Assembly (NCBI RefSeq): GCF_007362775.1
Contig: NZ_CP041692.1
Location: 3,100,001-3,164,000, forward strand
Reading direction: 5' to 3'
Length of the DNA: 64,000 nt
From: Microlunatus elymi
Lineage (GTDB): Bacteria > Actinomycetota > Actinomycetes > Propionibacteriales > Propionibacteriaceae
Shown here piece by piece: positions 9,343 through 16,844 of the stretch. Position numbers and translations under genes: made by a program. A model generated the notes under the pieces. It searched no databases. It was not told the DNA's origin and saw only the letters and a list, made by a program, of their open reading frames with translations. Each line of letters opens with the position of its first letter. The stretch's first letter is position 1.

Positions 9343-9646
9343 GTCACCATCTCCATCCAACGGTGTGGATGCGGTACGGCGCGATGCAGGCGTCGGTGCG
9401 CGCATCTGATGTCCGGCGGCTGCCTCTCGGTGCCTCGCCGGCCCTACGTTGACTCAACTACGAGCTGTCGTTGAGCCTGATCGCTTTCTACTAGTACCGC
9501 AACGAATGTGCAAGCACGCGGTCTCGTGGATGTGCCCAAAGTCCCAGTGACGCACGTCCCTTCGTCGCTTGCCTCTCAGGAAAACAACGACGATGATCGT
9601 GCTCAGATCGCATCGATCGAGGGGCCTGAACAAGGGGTTGATCACC
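9343..9646. promoter_or_regulatory. nar/usp divergent control region with DosR-like sites
   Basis: This 304-bp stretch between divergent narG and usp holds no credible gene. At 9532-9545 GTGCCCAAAGTCCC has an intact right half of the DosR palindrome (GGGACT-WW-AGTCCC), and 15 bases on, at 9547-9560, GTGACGCACGTCCC is a weaker match. Paired sites are common in DosR-controlled promoters. At 9452-9474 CTCAAC and GTTGAG form an inverted repeat with an 11-base spacer. At 9485-9517 a TTTCTA...GCAAGCAC motif recurs upstream of the SufR-like gene. Site calls are by eye. Confidence 0.5.
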
Positions 9647-10075
9647 ATGGCCACGACGGCATCGGCCGCGCACATCATCGTCGGAGTCGACGGATCGGAA
9701 CACTCCTTGGCCGCGTTGCTCGAGGCCGAGCGGCTGGCCAAGGCGCTGGACGCTCACCTGGAGATCATCACGTGTTGGATCGTTCCCGTCGGCTGGGTAA
9801 ACGCCGGCTGGATCGACAACACCGGGCCGCGGCACGAAGCTCAGCAGATCCAGGACGCCGCGATCACCAAGGTGTTCGGTGATCTGGTGCCGGAGCACGT
9901 GACCCGGACACTGGCGGAGGGACCACCGCACGAGGCACTGATCGAGGCCGGCGCGAGAGCGGACATGGTCGTGGTCGGCAGCCGGGGGCACGGTGGATTC
10001 GTCGGCATGCTGATCGGGTCGGTCAGCCGGGCCGTGTCCACCCACGCTTCGTGCCCGGTGTTGGTCGTCCATTGA
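9647..10075 (+). CDS. Universal stress protein, UspA family
   Basis: A 142-residue single-domain universal stress protein. It begins with the first strand (HIIVGVDGSEHSLAAL) and ends with the ATP-binding signature VVGSRGHGGFVGMLIGSVS, close to the classic G-2x-G-9x-G-S/T pattern, so it probably binds ATP. The ATG at 9647 has AAGGGG at a suitable distance; a longer frame from 9569 lacks support. It lies just upstream of a DosR-like regulator and opposite narG. In mycobacteria many usp genes belong to the DosR dormancy regulon, so a role in hypoxic or nitric oxide stress is the best inference. Confidence 0.9.
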   Translation: MATTASAAHIIVGVDGSEHSLAALLEAERLAKALDAHLEIITCWIVPVGWVNAGWIDNTGPRHEAQQIQDAAITKVFGDLVPEHVTRTLAEGPPHEALIEAGARADMVVVGSRGHGGFVGMLIGSVSRAVSTHASCPVLVVH

Positions 10076-10088
10076 AGGCGGCACGGCG

Positions 10089-10760
10089 ATGACCGAGAAC
10101 CAGGCGGACCGGCCCGTTCGGATCTTTCTGCTCGATGATCATCAAGTGGTCCGCAACGGGATCGCAGAACTGCTCGGATCCGTGCCCGGCTTCGAGATCG
10201 TCGGCGAAGCGGGCACCGCCGCGGAGGCGGTGGGCCGCATCCTGGCCTGCCGACCGGACGTGGCGCTGCTGGACATGCGGTTGCCGGACGGCAGCGGGAT
10301 CGACGTCTGCCGCGAGGTCCGGGCTGCCCTGCCGCACACGTACTGCCTGATCCTGACTTCGTACGACGATCATGACGCGGTGCTGTCGGCGGTGCTGGCC
10401 GGAGCGTCGGGCTACGTGCTGAAGGAGGTCCGCACGGCCGGCCTGGTGGAGGCGATCAGACAAGCCGCCAAGGGCATTTCGCTGCTCGACCCGGCAGTGA
10501 TCGGCGAGGTGATGAACCGGATGCAGTCACAGACCGGGACCGATCCGCGGTTGAAGAGCCTCACCGAGCGGGAGCGCGAGGTGCTGGATCTGATCGCCGA
10601 AGGGTTGACGAACCGGCAGATCGGCGAACGTCTCTTCCTGACCGAGAAGACGGTCAAGAACTACGCGTCGAGCCTGTTCGCCAAGCTGGGCTTGGAAAGG
10701 CGAAGTCAGGCCGCCGTCTTCGGCGCCGAATTGCGGCGCCAGGGGCACGAGCAGAGCTGA
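10089..10760 (+). CDS. DevR/DosR-like response regulator (NarL/FixJ family)
   Basis: A 223-residue two-domain regulator. The receiver domain covers residues 10-125, with acidic pocket LLDDH, phospho-acceptor Asp62 in ALLDMRLPDGSG, the switch threonine in LILTSYDD and the conserved Lys in GYVLKEV. The C-terminal LuxR-type helix-turn-helix (about 155-215) reads LTEREREVLDLIAEGLTNRQIGERLFLTEKTVKNY followed by SSLFAKLGLERRSQAAVFGAELRR. This tail is very close to what I recall of M. tuberculosis DosR, including the KTVKNY recognition helix. No DosS/DosT-type sensor kinase is in the window. It sits 13 bases after usp, so they are probably one transcript. Confidence 0.88.
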   Translation: MTENQADRPVRIFLLDDHQVVRNGIAELLGSVPGFEIVGEAGTAAEAVGRILACRPDVALLDMRLPDGSGIDVCREVRAALPHTYCLILTSYDDHDAVLSAVLAGASGYVLKEVRTAGLVEAIRQAAKGISLLDPAVIGEVMNRMQSQTGTDPRLKSLTEREREVLDLIAEGLTNRQIGERLFLTEKTVKNYASSLFAKLGLERRSQAAVFGAELRRQGHEQS

Positions 10761-10782
10761 TCGGACCCCGGCGCCTCCGTTG

Positions 10783-11244
10783 TCAGCCGCGGGTGATCCG
10801 CCGTCCGGTGATCTTGTGAATGGTGATCTCGATCGATAACCGACGCTGACCGCCGGCCCAGGGCACCACCGAAACCGACCAGTCCGGGGACACCCAGTCG
10901 GGGTTCGACGCGGCGTGACTGACGCCTTGGATGAGCACGCTCTCGGCGACCAGGTGACGCTCGTCCAGGTGGTCCACCTCGAAGGCGACCGGGGTCGGCC
11001 GGACCAGTTCGGCCAGCGGACCGTACGGCGAGGTGCGAAAGCCGATCTCCGTGCCCAGGAAGGCGAAGTTCACCGGCAGGATCAGCTGCCCGTCGGGTGA
11101 CTTCCAGCCGATCCGGCCGACCGTCTGCTCGGTCAGCACAACGACACATTCGTGATGATCGAGCTCGGCGAGCAACGGACCGTCCTTGCGATCGGGTGGC
11201 TGAGTGGCTGGACGAGTGGATTGCTGGGAAGCGCCGAAGGTCAT
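10783..11244 (-). CDS. Pyridoxamine 5'-phosphate oxidase-like (FMN split-barrel) protein 2
   Basis: A 153-residue protein with the split beta-barrel pattern of the flavin/F420-binding PNPOx-like superfamily: ECVVVLTEQTVGRIGWKSPDGQLILPVNF, then IGFRTSPYGPLAEL and VAFEVDHLDE. It is clearly a paralogue of its upstream neighbour. The ATG at 11244 overlaps that gene's stop (ATGA), with AGGAACG upstream. The substrate cannot be told from sequence. Its placement in a block with DosR-like boxes suggests a redox or dormancy function. It converges with the DosR-like gene. Confidence 0.82.
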   Translation of the reverse strand: MTFGASQQSTRPATQPPDRKDGPLLAELDHHECVVVLTEQTVGRIGWKSPDGQLILPVNFAFLGTEIGFRTSPYGPLAELVRPTPVAFEVDHLDERHLVAESVLIQGVSHAASNPDWVSPDWSVSVVPWAGGQRRLSIEITIHKITGRRITRG

Positions 11245-11729
11245 GATCGTTCCTGCTGTGAGACGGGGGTGGTGTGTGGGTTCGCCCGGGCGATGATCCG
11301 GCCGGTGAGCTTCTTGATCGTGATCGCGATGAACAGGTGGCGGGTCCCACTGGCCCAGGGCAGGACGTCGTCCATCCGCCACCGGGGCACCCAGTTCTTG
11401 GTCGGCGCCGGCCCGGAGACACCTTGCACTAGCACACTGCTGCCCAGGCGTTGTTCATGATCAAGTACGTCGACCTCGAAGGCGACCCTGGTGCGGGTGA
11501 CCAACCCGGCCAGCACCCCGTACGCGCTGGTCCGGAAGATGATCAAATGATCGTCGTAGAGGTAGGTGACGGGGAGGATCAACGGTCCGTCCGGCGGTTG
11601 CCAGCCGACCCGACCGATGGTCTGCGAGGCCAGCACGGCCTCACACTGGGCCTCGGTGAGTTCGATGAACCGAGTCGGCTGCCGACCGGTGCGCTGGACG
11701 TCCTCGATGTCCGGCAGGTTCGCGTCCAT
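11241..11729 (-). CDS. Pyridoxamine 5'-phosphate oxidase-like (FMN split-barrel) protein 1
   Basis: A 162-residue paralogue of the next gene, with the same order of motifs: QCEAVLASQTIGRVGWQPPDGPLILPVTYLYDD, IIFRTSAYGVLAGLV, VAFEVDVLD and a C-terminal ITIKKLTGRIIAR. The Q-T-[IV]-GR-[IV]-GW motif and following P-[DG]-G-x-L-ILPV run are shared by both copies and typical of actinobacterial PNPOx-like proteins. The ATG at 11729 has a GGGGGCGG stretch 7 bases upstream; a longer open frame to 11906 is not supported. It is likely the first gene of a coupled pair, perhaps transcribed on from doxX 121 bases upstream. Confidence 0.82.
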   Translation of the reverse strand: MDANLPDIEDVQRTGRQPTRFIELTEAQCEAVLASQTIGRVGWQPPDGPLILPVTYLYDDHLIIFRTSAYGVLAGLVTRTRVAFEVDVLDHEQRLGSSVLVQGVSGPAPTKNWVPRWRMDDVLPWASGTRHLFIAITIKKLTGRIIARANPHTTPVSQQERS

Positions 11730-11850
11730 GATCAAACCGCCCCCGCCGAACGCTTTAACGCGTTCATGATCATCCCTGCCTGTCGTTAGGATCTGTTCTC
11801 CGCTTGAGGAAATGGACCGTCGCCGGGTCCGCAGGCGTCCCGCCGGACGA

Positions 11851-12495
11851 TCAACGAGCCCACGAGTGCTCGCGGTTGTACGGCAGCTGCGCCCACCAGC
11901 GGCCAAGTCCCCAGGTCATCCCCGCCGACGTCGCTGCCACCACGATCAGCACCAGCGCGTAGATCACGTGGTAGTCGACGATCGGGTTCGGCGAGCCGGA
12001 CAACCCGCCGCCGCTGAGCGTCCGGTCCAGCGGGAACTCGACCATCCACATCATCACCAGCGTGATCGTTCCCGCGACCGCCGAGGCCCGCAGAGCGACG
12101 CCGGCCATCACAGCCAGACCGACGCCCAGCAATCCGAGCATGAAGAACCAGTTGGCCCACCAGACACCGGCGATCGAGTGCGACAACGACTCGAAGGGTC
12201 CCACCTGGGTGGAGATCAGGAAGCCCTTGGTCGGCGATCCTCCGTTGATCCAGGCCTGGCTGCTCGTCGTGGCGTAGCCGAACCCGAACGTCTTGTCGAG
12301 GAAGGCCCAGAGGAAGACGAACCCGATCGCCAATCGCAGCACTGCAAGCACACGACGGGCACCTTTTCCGATCACACCGTCGTCGGCGTGGCCAACAACC
12401 TGTGGTTGTACCGGGGTCGCGACGTTGGATCGTTGAACACCGGATTCCCGTACCGGTGCTGACCCGGCCTTCGGCTCGTGATGCTGAACGCTCAT
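11851..12495 (-). CDS. DoxX-like membrane protein
   Basis: A 214-residue membrane protein. After a hydrophilic N-terminal 45 residues, the segment VLRLAIGFVFLWAFLDKTFGFGYAT begins the DoxX-like region, which has four predicted helices ending in YALVLIVVAATSAGMTWGLG. DoxX-family proteins include a subunit of archaeal thiosulfate:quinone oxidoreductase and the mycobacterial MRC complex component; the specific partner is unknown here. The ATG at 12495 follows AAGGGA. A DosR-like box (12601-12614) lies 106 bases upstream, which suggests hypoxic induction. Confidence 0.75.
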   Translation of the reverse strand: MSVQHHEPKAGSAPVRESGVQRSNVATPVQPQVVGHADDGVIGKGARRVLAVLRLAIGFVFLWAFLDKTFGFGYATTSSQAWINGGSPTKGFLISTQVGPFESLSHSIAGVWWANWFFMLGLLGVGLAVMAGVALRASAVAGTITLVMMWMVEFPLDRTLSGGGLSGSPNPIVDYHVIYALVLIVVAATSAGMTWGLGRWWAQLPYNREHSWAR

Positions 12496-13009
12496 GATCA
12501 ACCAGTCCCTTCGATCATCGCCGCCACTCGGCGGCATCTGACAAGATCAGCTTCGAACAGGTGTGCGGGAACCGCACCGGTCCAACGTCGGCAGCTTGTC
12601 GGGACTTTCGCCCTCGAAGTTCCTGAGGTCGGTGCGGGCGGGTAGCCGCGTTCGGCTGCACTCGGCGCGACTCACGCTGCGGCCATCGACAGCTCGATCA
12701 GGGCTCTTCCCCAGTTCCGCCTTGCCGAACAGCGTCGGCGCGGATGGCCGTACTGCTGAGACCGAAAGCGCGCGTCGGGCCGCCGACGATCACCAACTCA
12801 ACTTCATCGGGCAGCGTGGCTGGTGCGCGGTCAACGACCATCACCTGCAGCGGGGCCCATTGATCACCCCTGACAGTTGTTTCCACGATTGCAGTAGAGT
12901 TTGCTCGTTTCTATTAACGCCGTGGTGAAGCGCAAGCACTCCGTCGCCGATCACCGGGTCGCCGCCGGTTTGCGCCAGCATTCGCGGCCGGCCATCGAGG
13001 AGTGGGTTC
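12496..13009. promoter_or_regulatory. Intergenic control region between doxX and the SufR-like gene
   Basis: This 514-bp divergent region has short open frames but none with family features or a good ribosome site, so I see no gene. At 12601-12614 GGGACTTTCGCCCT matches the DosR consensus GGGACT-WW-AGTCCC at 11 of 14 positions, with the left half and centre intact. At 12908-12939 a TTTCTA...GCAAGCAC motif matches the one at 9485-9517 near narG in sequence and spacing. The block from 12615 to 12900 shows nothing else I can identify. Confidence 0.5.
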
Positions 13010-13765
13010 GTGAGTTCGTCACGCGACCGCAGGCGGAAGGTGGGTGACCGGAGTCCCACCCAACCGGCGTCCACGGCAGCCGGAGCCGGCTCTGCACGGA
13101 CCGGAGCCAGCCGGATGCGAGTCCTGCAGACCCTGCGCGACGCCTCCGGCGATCTGGGCGTGCAGGAACTGGCCGACAGGATCGGGCTGCACGTCAACAC
13201 GGTTCGGTTTCATCTTGATCGTCTCGTCGCCGAAGGGCTGATCGTCCGCCGCGTCGAAGAGCGTACGGAGCCGGGCCGGCCGCGCCTGACCTACCGGGTT
13301 GTCGATCACCCCGCGCAGGAGACCGACGGTCAGCGCAGTTATCGCCTGCTGGCCGAGATTCTGGCGGGCTACGTCTCCGGGACGCCGGATCCGAGGACGG
13401 CCGCGATCGAGGCCGGACGAAGTTGGGGACACTACCTGACCCAGGGCCCGGCACCGTACCGGCAGACCGGGGAGGCGACCGCGATGCGGGAGCTGATGCG
13501 AGTGCTGGACGACATCGGCTTCCGGCCCGAGTTGGCCCACTCGGGGGATCAACGCCAGATCCGGCTGCGGCACTGCCCCTTCCTCGAGGTGGCCACCGAA
13601 CACCGCGAGGTGGTCTGTTCGGTGCATCTGGGCCTGATGCAGGGCGCCCTGGACGAGTTGCGAGCGCCGCTGACCACGCTGCAGCTGGAGCCGTTCGTCG
13701 AACCGTCACTGTGTCTGGCGTCACTTGCCGCGGCGGCGCAGTCGAACGCACCGACGCCCGGCTGA
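13010..13765 (+). CDS. SufR/ArsR-like helix-turn-helix regulator with three conserved cysteines
   Basis: A 251-residue regulator. Residues 35-95 are a winged helix-turn-helix (VLQTLRDASGDLGVQELADRIGLHVNTVRFHLDRLVAEGLIVRR, then a GRPRLTY wing). The C-terminal half carries Cys189, Cys203 and Cys235 in RHCPFLEVA, EVVCSVHLG and PSLCLAS. That spacing resembles SufR-type regulators, where cysteines bind an Fe-S cluster that senses redox or nitric oxide. The GTG at 13010 has GAGGAG 8 bases upstream. Between the DosR block and a hemerythrin gene, a role as an NO or oxygen sensor is a reasonable inference; targets are unproven. Confidence 0.75.
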   Translation: MSSSRDRRRKVGDRSPTQPASTAAGAGSARTGASRMRVLQTLRDASGDLGVQELADRIGLHVNTVRFHLDRLVAEGLIVRRVEERTEPGRPRLTYRVVDHPAQETDGQRSYRLLAEILAGYVSGTPDPRTAAIEAGRSWGHYLTQGPAPYRQTGEATAMRELMRVLDDIGFRPELAHSGDQRQIRLRHCPFLEVATEHREVVCSVHLGLMQGALDELRAPLTTLQLEPFVEPSLCLASLAAAAQSNAPTPG

Positions 13766-13817
13766 GCAGGTCGGAACCGAGCCCGCGAGGAAAGCGTGGC
13801 GAAGGTCATTCGGCGAT

Positions 13818-13831
13818 AGGACCAAAGCCCT
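13818..13831. promoter_or_regulatory. DosR-like box upstream of the hemerythrin gene
   Basis: AGGACCAAAGCCCT keeps the spacing of the DosR palindrome (GGGACT-WW-AGTCCC) and matches about 10 of 14 positions. It is itself a near-palindrome and lies 70 bases before the hemerythrin ATG. A little further on, GTAGAAA (the reverse of TTTCTAC) repeats part of the motif seen near narG and the SufR-like gene. Confidence 0.4.
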
Positions 13832-13901
13832 TGGTGTTTACACAACGACTTCGGTAGAAAAAACAGTGATCCCTCATCCACCGTCGTTGGAGCTCTCCCC
13901 C

Positions 13902-14681
13902 ATGACCACCTTGACCACACCATCTCCCGTCCTGGCCGCGGCCGCGGCGCATCACGACAGTCTGCTCACCGACCTGAGTCGGCTGACCGAGGCCTTCATC
14001 ACCGCGGTCACCGAAGGCCCGGCATCCCAGTTGCAGCGAGCGGCACTGGTCGCCTTCCTACATGCCGAACTCTTGCCGCATGCCGAATCGGAGGACGCCC
14101 TGCTCTACACCGCGGTCCGCACACCGCGTACCGCGCTGCTGACCCGGGCCATGCAGGACGAGCACCGGATGATGAGGGCGCTGGTCGACGAGGTCGAGCA
14201 CGCCGGCTCACCGATGGACGCGGCCGTGGCGGCCAGCGCGTTGGTGGTGCTGTCGGAGGTACGCATCGCGCAGGAGAACGAGCATCTGCTTCCCTCGCTG
14301 GAGGCAGCCGGGCTGGATTTGTCCCGGCTGCTGGACGGACATCCCGAGATCACCGGAGATGATGATCTTGCCGAGCCGGCCGATGGCCCGTCGGTTGCCG
14401 ACGATGCCGCTGCCCGCGGACGGGCCGACGGGACGATCGACGGTCGTCGCTCGGTCGACTTGACCGGGTTGGACTACTACAACCGCCGGCATCGGATGTT
14501 CACCGCACTGCAGGCGTTGGCTCCCGGCGAGGAGGCCCTGCTGGTCAGCGAGTGCGGCAACGACGTGTCGACCTGGCTGCGTTATGAGATGGAAGCCCGG
14601 CTGCCGCAACGCTACGAGTGGTCGTCACCGCAGCAGGAGCAGGGGTTGACCAGAACACGAGTTCGCTGCCCCGAGCACTGA
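13902..14681 (+). CDS. Hemerythrin HHE domain protein with C-terminal DUF2249-like domain
   Basis: A 259-residue cytoplasmic protein. Residues 10-145 are a four-helix HHE hemerythrin domain with candidate di-iron ligands: the HH pair in AAAHHDSL, H and E in LPHAESEDALLY, H in MQDEHRMM and H in AQENEHLLPSL. Residues 190-250 (VDLTGLDYYNRRHRMFTALQALAPGEEALLVSECGNDVSTWLRYEME) resemble the DUF2249 domain often fused to such proteins. These fusions occur next to nitrate and nitric oxide metabolism genes, and a nitric oxide or oxygen handling role is likely. The ATG at 13902 is chosen; the frame's upstream part runs into the previous gene. Confidence 0.85.
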   Translation: MTTLTTPSPVLAAAAAHHDSLLTDLSRLTEAFITAVTEGPASQLQRAALVAFLHAELLPHAESEDALLYTAVRTPRTALLTRAMQDEHRMMRALVDEVEHAGSPMDAAVAASALVVLSEVRIAQENEHLLPSLEAAGLDLSRLLDGHPEITGDDDLAEPADGPSVADDAAARGRADGTIDGRRSVDLTGLDYYNRRHRMFTALQALAPGEEALLVSECGNDVSTWLRYEMEARLPQRYEWSSPQQEQGLTRTRVRCPEH

Positions 14682-14693
14682 GGAATTTCCTGA

Positions 14694-15131
14694 TCAGACG
14701 ATCGGGCGCTCCTCGTACGGGACCGACAGCACGACCGTGGTGTGCGTGGAAACCTTGCCCTTGCTGCGGATCACGGCCAGCAGGTCCTCCAATTCGGCGG
14801 CGCTGGCGACCTGAACCTTCAGCAGATAGTTCGCCTCGCCGGCGACCGAGTAGCAGGAGACGATCTGCTCGATGTCGCTGAGCAGTTCCGGGGTGTCGTC
14901 GGGCTGCTCGGCGAAGAACGGCTTCACCTCAATGAACGCGGTGAGCATCATGCCGAGCGCGGTGGCGGAGATGTCGGCTCGATATCCGGTGATCACGCCC
15001 CGCTGCTCGAGCTTGCGTACCCGTTGCTGCGCCGCGGAGGTGGACAGACCCGTGGCCTTGCCGATGTCGGTGTATGACATCCGCCCGTCCCGGGCCAACA
15101 ACGAGAGGATCTGTCGGTCGAGCTTCTCCAT
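14694..15131 (-). CDS. Lrp/AsnC family transcriptional regulator
   Basis: A 145-residue Lrp-type regulator. Residues 1-60 hold the AsnC helix-turn-helix (EKLDRQILSLLARDGRMSYTDIGKATGLSTSAAQQRVRKLEQRGVITGYRA). The remainder is the RAM ligand-binding and oligomerisation domain (TAFIEVKPF...YSVAGEANYLLKVQVASAAELEDLL). Such proteins respond to amino acids. The ATG at 15131 gives the canonical N-terminus. It converges with the hemerythrin gene and is divergent from the exonuclease gene 27 bases away, so they share a small promoter region. Confidence 0.93.
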   Translation of the reverse strand: MEKLDRQILSLLARDGRMSYTDIGKATGLSTSAAQQRVRKLEQRGVITGYRADISATALGMMLTAFIEVKPFFAEQPDDTPELLSDIEQIVSCYSVAGEANYLLKVQVASAAELEDLLAVIRSKGKVSTHTTVVLSVPYEERPIV

Positions 15132-15158
15132 GCCGCTAAGCGTGCCAGTATTTCCCGG

Positions 15159-16118
15159 GTGACGACGCAAAGACTGCTACTTCTGGACACCGCATCGTTG
15201 TACTTCCGCGCTTTCTTCGGCGTACCCGACAGCATGCGGGCGCCGGACGGGCGGCCGGTCAATGCCGTACGGGGGCTGCTGGACTTCATTGCCCGGCTCA
15301 CCGAGGACTACCGGCCGACCCACCTGGCCTGCTGCTGGGACAACGACTGGCGTCCGGCCTGGCGGGTCGAACTGATCCCCAGTTACAAGGCCCACCGGGT
15401 GGCCGAGCCGACCGGTTCCGGGATCGGCGAGATGTCGCACTCGGACGAGACCGAGATCGAGGAATCCCCGGACGCGTTGGCCGTCCAGGTGCCGATGATC
15501 ATCGACGTGCTCGGCGCGCTCGGCCTGGCGGTGGTCGGCAAGGACGGCTACGAGGCCGACGACGTGATCGGCACGCTTGCGCGCACCAGCGGCATCCCGA
15601 CCGAGGTGGTCACCGGTGACCGCGACCTGTTCCAACTGGTCGACGACCAGCGGCAGATCCGGGTGCTCTACATCGCCCGCGGCGTCGGCAAGCACGACCG
15701 GGTGGACGACGCGTGGATCCGGAACCGGTTCGGCGTCCCGGCCGCCGACTACCGCGATTTCGCCACCCTGAAGGGTGACCCGTCCGACGGCCTGCCCGGG
15801 GTGGCCGGGGTGGGTGAGAAGACCGCGGCACAGTTGATCACCAAGTACGGCACCATCGAGGGCATTCTGGCTGCCGCCAGCGAACCGAAGTCGGTGATCG
15901 CGCCGGGCGTGCGGGCCAAGCTCGCCGCGGCCATCGACTACCTCGCGGTCGCGCCCGAGGTCGTCGGCGTCGTCGACAACCTGGACCTCGGCGTGAGGTT
16001 GGACGACCTCGCGCTCCCATCGGCCCCGGCCGATCCGGACCGCTTCGCCGACCTCACCGCCGACCTCGGGCTCGGCGGCAGCGCCGACCGGGTGCTGGCC
16101 GCCCTCAAGGCATCATGA
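15159..16118 (+). CDS. 5'-3' exonuclease (PIN/H3TH fold)
   Basis: A 319-residue stand-alone homologue of the 5' nuclease domain of DNA polymerase I. The PIN-like part starts with LLLLDTASLYFRAFFG (first metal-binding Asp) and includes DNDWRPAWR, KDGYEADDVIGTLA and VVTGDRDLFQLVDD, all acidic metal-binding motifs. The helix-hairpin-helix follows as LKGDPSDGLPGVAGVGEKTAAQLI. No polymerase domain follows, so it probably acts as a flap or gap nuclease in DNA repair or RNA primer removal. The GTG at 15159 sits 27 bases from the divergent Lrp gene. Its last bases overlap the SDR start (ATGA). Confidence 0.92.
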   Translation: MTTQRLLLLDTASLYFRAFFGVPDSMRAPDGRPVNAVRGLLDFIARLTEDYRPTHLACCWDNDWRPAWRVELIPSYKAHRVAEPTGSGIGEMSHSDETEIEESPDALAVQVPMIIDVLGALGLAVVGKDGYEADDVIGTLARTSGIPTEVVTGDRDLFQLVDDQRQIRVLYIARGVGKHDRVDDAWIRNRFGVPAADYRDFATLKGDPSDGLPGVAGVGEKTAAQLITKYGTIEGILAAASEPKSVIAPGVRAKLAAAIDYLAVAPEVVGVVDNLDLGVRLDDLALPSAPADPDRFADLTADLGLGGSADRVLAALKAS

Positions 16119-16844
16119 CCGACTTCAACGGCCGCACCGTCCTGGTGACCGGCGCCAGCGGTGGCATCGGCCGCGAGACCGTGCGCCAGCTGGTTGCCGC
16201 AGGCGCCGACGTGATCGCCAGTGGCCGATCCGAAGAAGCGCTCGGCAAGCTCGTCGAGGAGGTCGGCTGCCGGGTGGGTGCCCTTCGACCTGACCTCCGA
16301 GGACAGCGTCCGGGATGCGCTCGACGGACTCGACCTGTGGGGCGTGGTCAACTGCGGCGGCTTCGGCGGCGAGATCGCCACCCCGATGGACACCGACATC
16401 GCGGTGTTCGACAAGGTCATGGCCGTCAACGCGCGCGGTGCACTGTTGGTGATCAAGTACGCGTCGCGCTCGATGATCCGGCTCGGGGGCGGGGGTTCGA
16501 TCGTCAACGTGTCCTCCCAGGCCAGCCTGGTGGCACTCAACGGCCACATCTCGTACGGCTCGTCCAAGGCCGCCCTGGACAACATCACTCGGGTGTCGGC
16601 GCTCGAACTGGGCGAGTACAACATCCGCGTCAACAGTGTGAATCCGACCGTCGTGATGACCCCGATGTCGGCCTGGTACTGGGGACGAGACGACATCCAG
16701 ACCCCGTTCCTGAACGCGATGCCACTGGGCCGATGGGCCACCGAAGCAGAGATTGCTGCCCCGATCGTCTTCCTGCTCAGCGACGCCGCGTCCATGATCA
16801 CCGGCGTCGCTCTGCCGATCGACGGCGGTTACAGCGCGGTGTAG
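16115..16844 (+). pseudogene. Short-chain dehydrogenase/reductase with a frameshift
   Basis: An SDR of about 242 residues interrupted by a single-base frameshift. The first 52 codons encode the Rossmann start VLVTGASGGIGRETVRQLVAAGADVIASGR. At about 16271-16279, within CGGGTGGGTG, the frame moves by one. Removing one G restores CRWVPFDLTSEDS and joins the rest: NCGG, the catalytic Ser in IVNVSSQAS, Y-x3-K in YGSSKAALDN, and IDGGYSAV at the end. The rest of the gene is intact, so this is either a very recent mutation or a sequencing error in a G-rich run. It may act on a sugar or polyol, but the substrate is unknown. Confidence 0.8.

Noticed and set aside
12563-12928. Short open frames in the doxX to SufR-like gene gap
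   Set aside because: They lack ribosome sites and recognisable features, and the region contains regulatory motifs instead.
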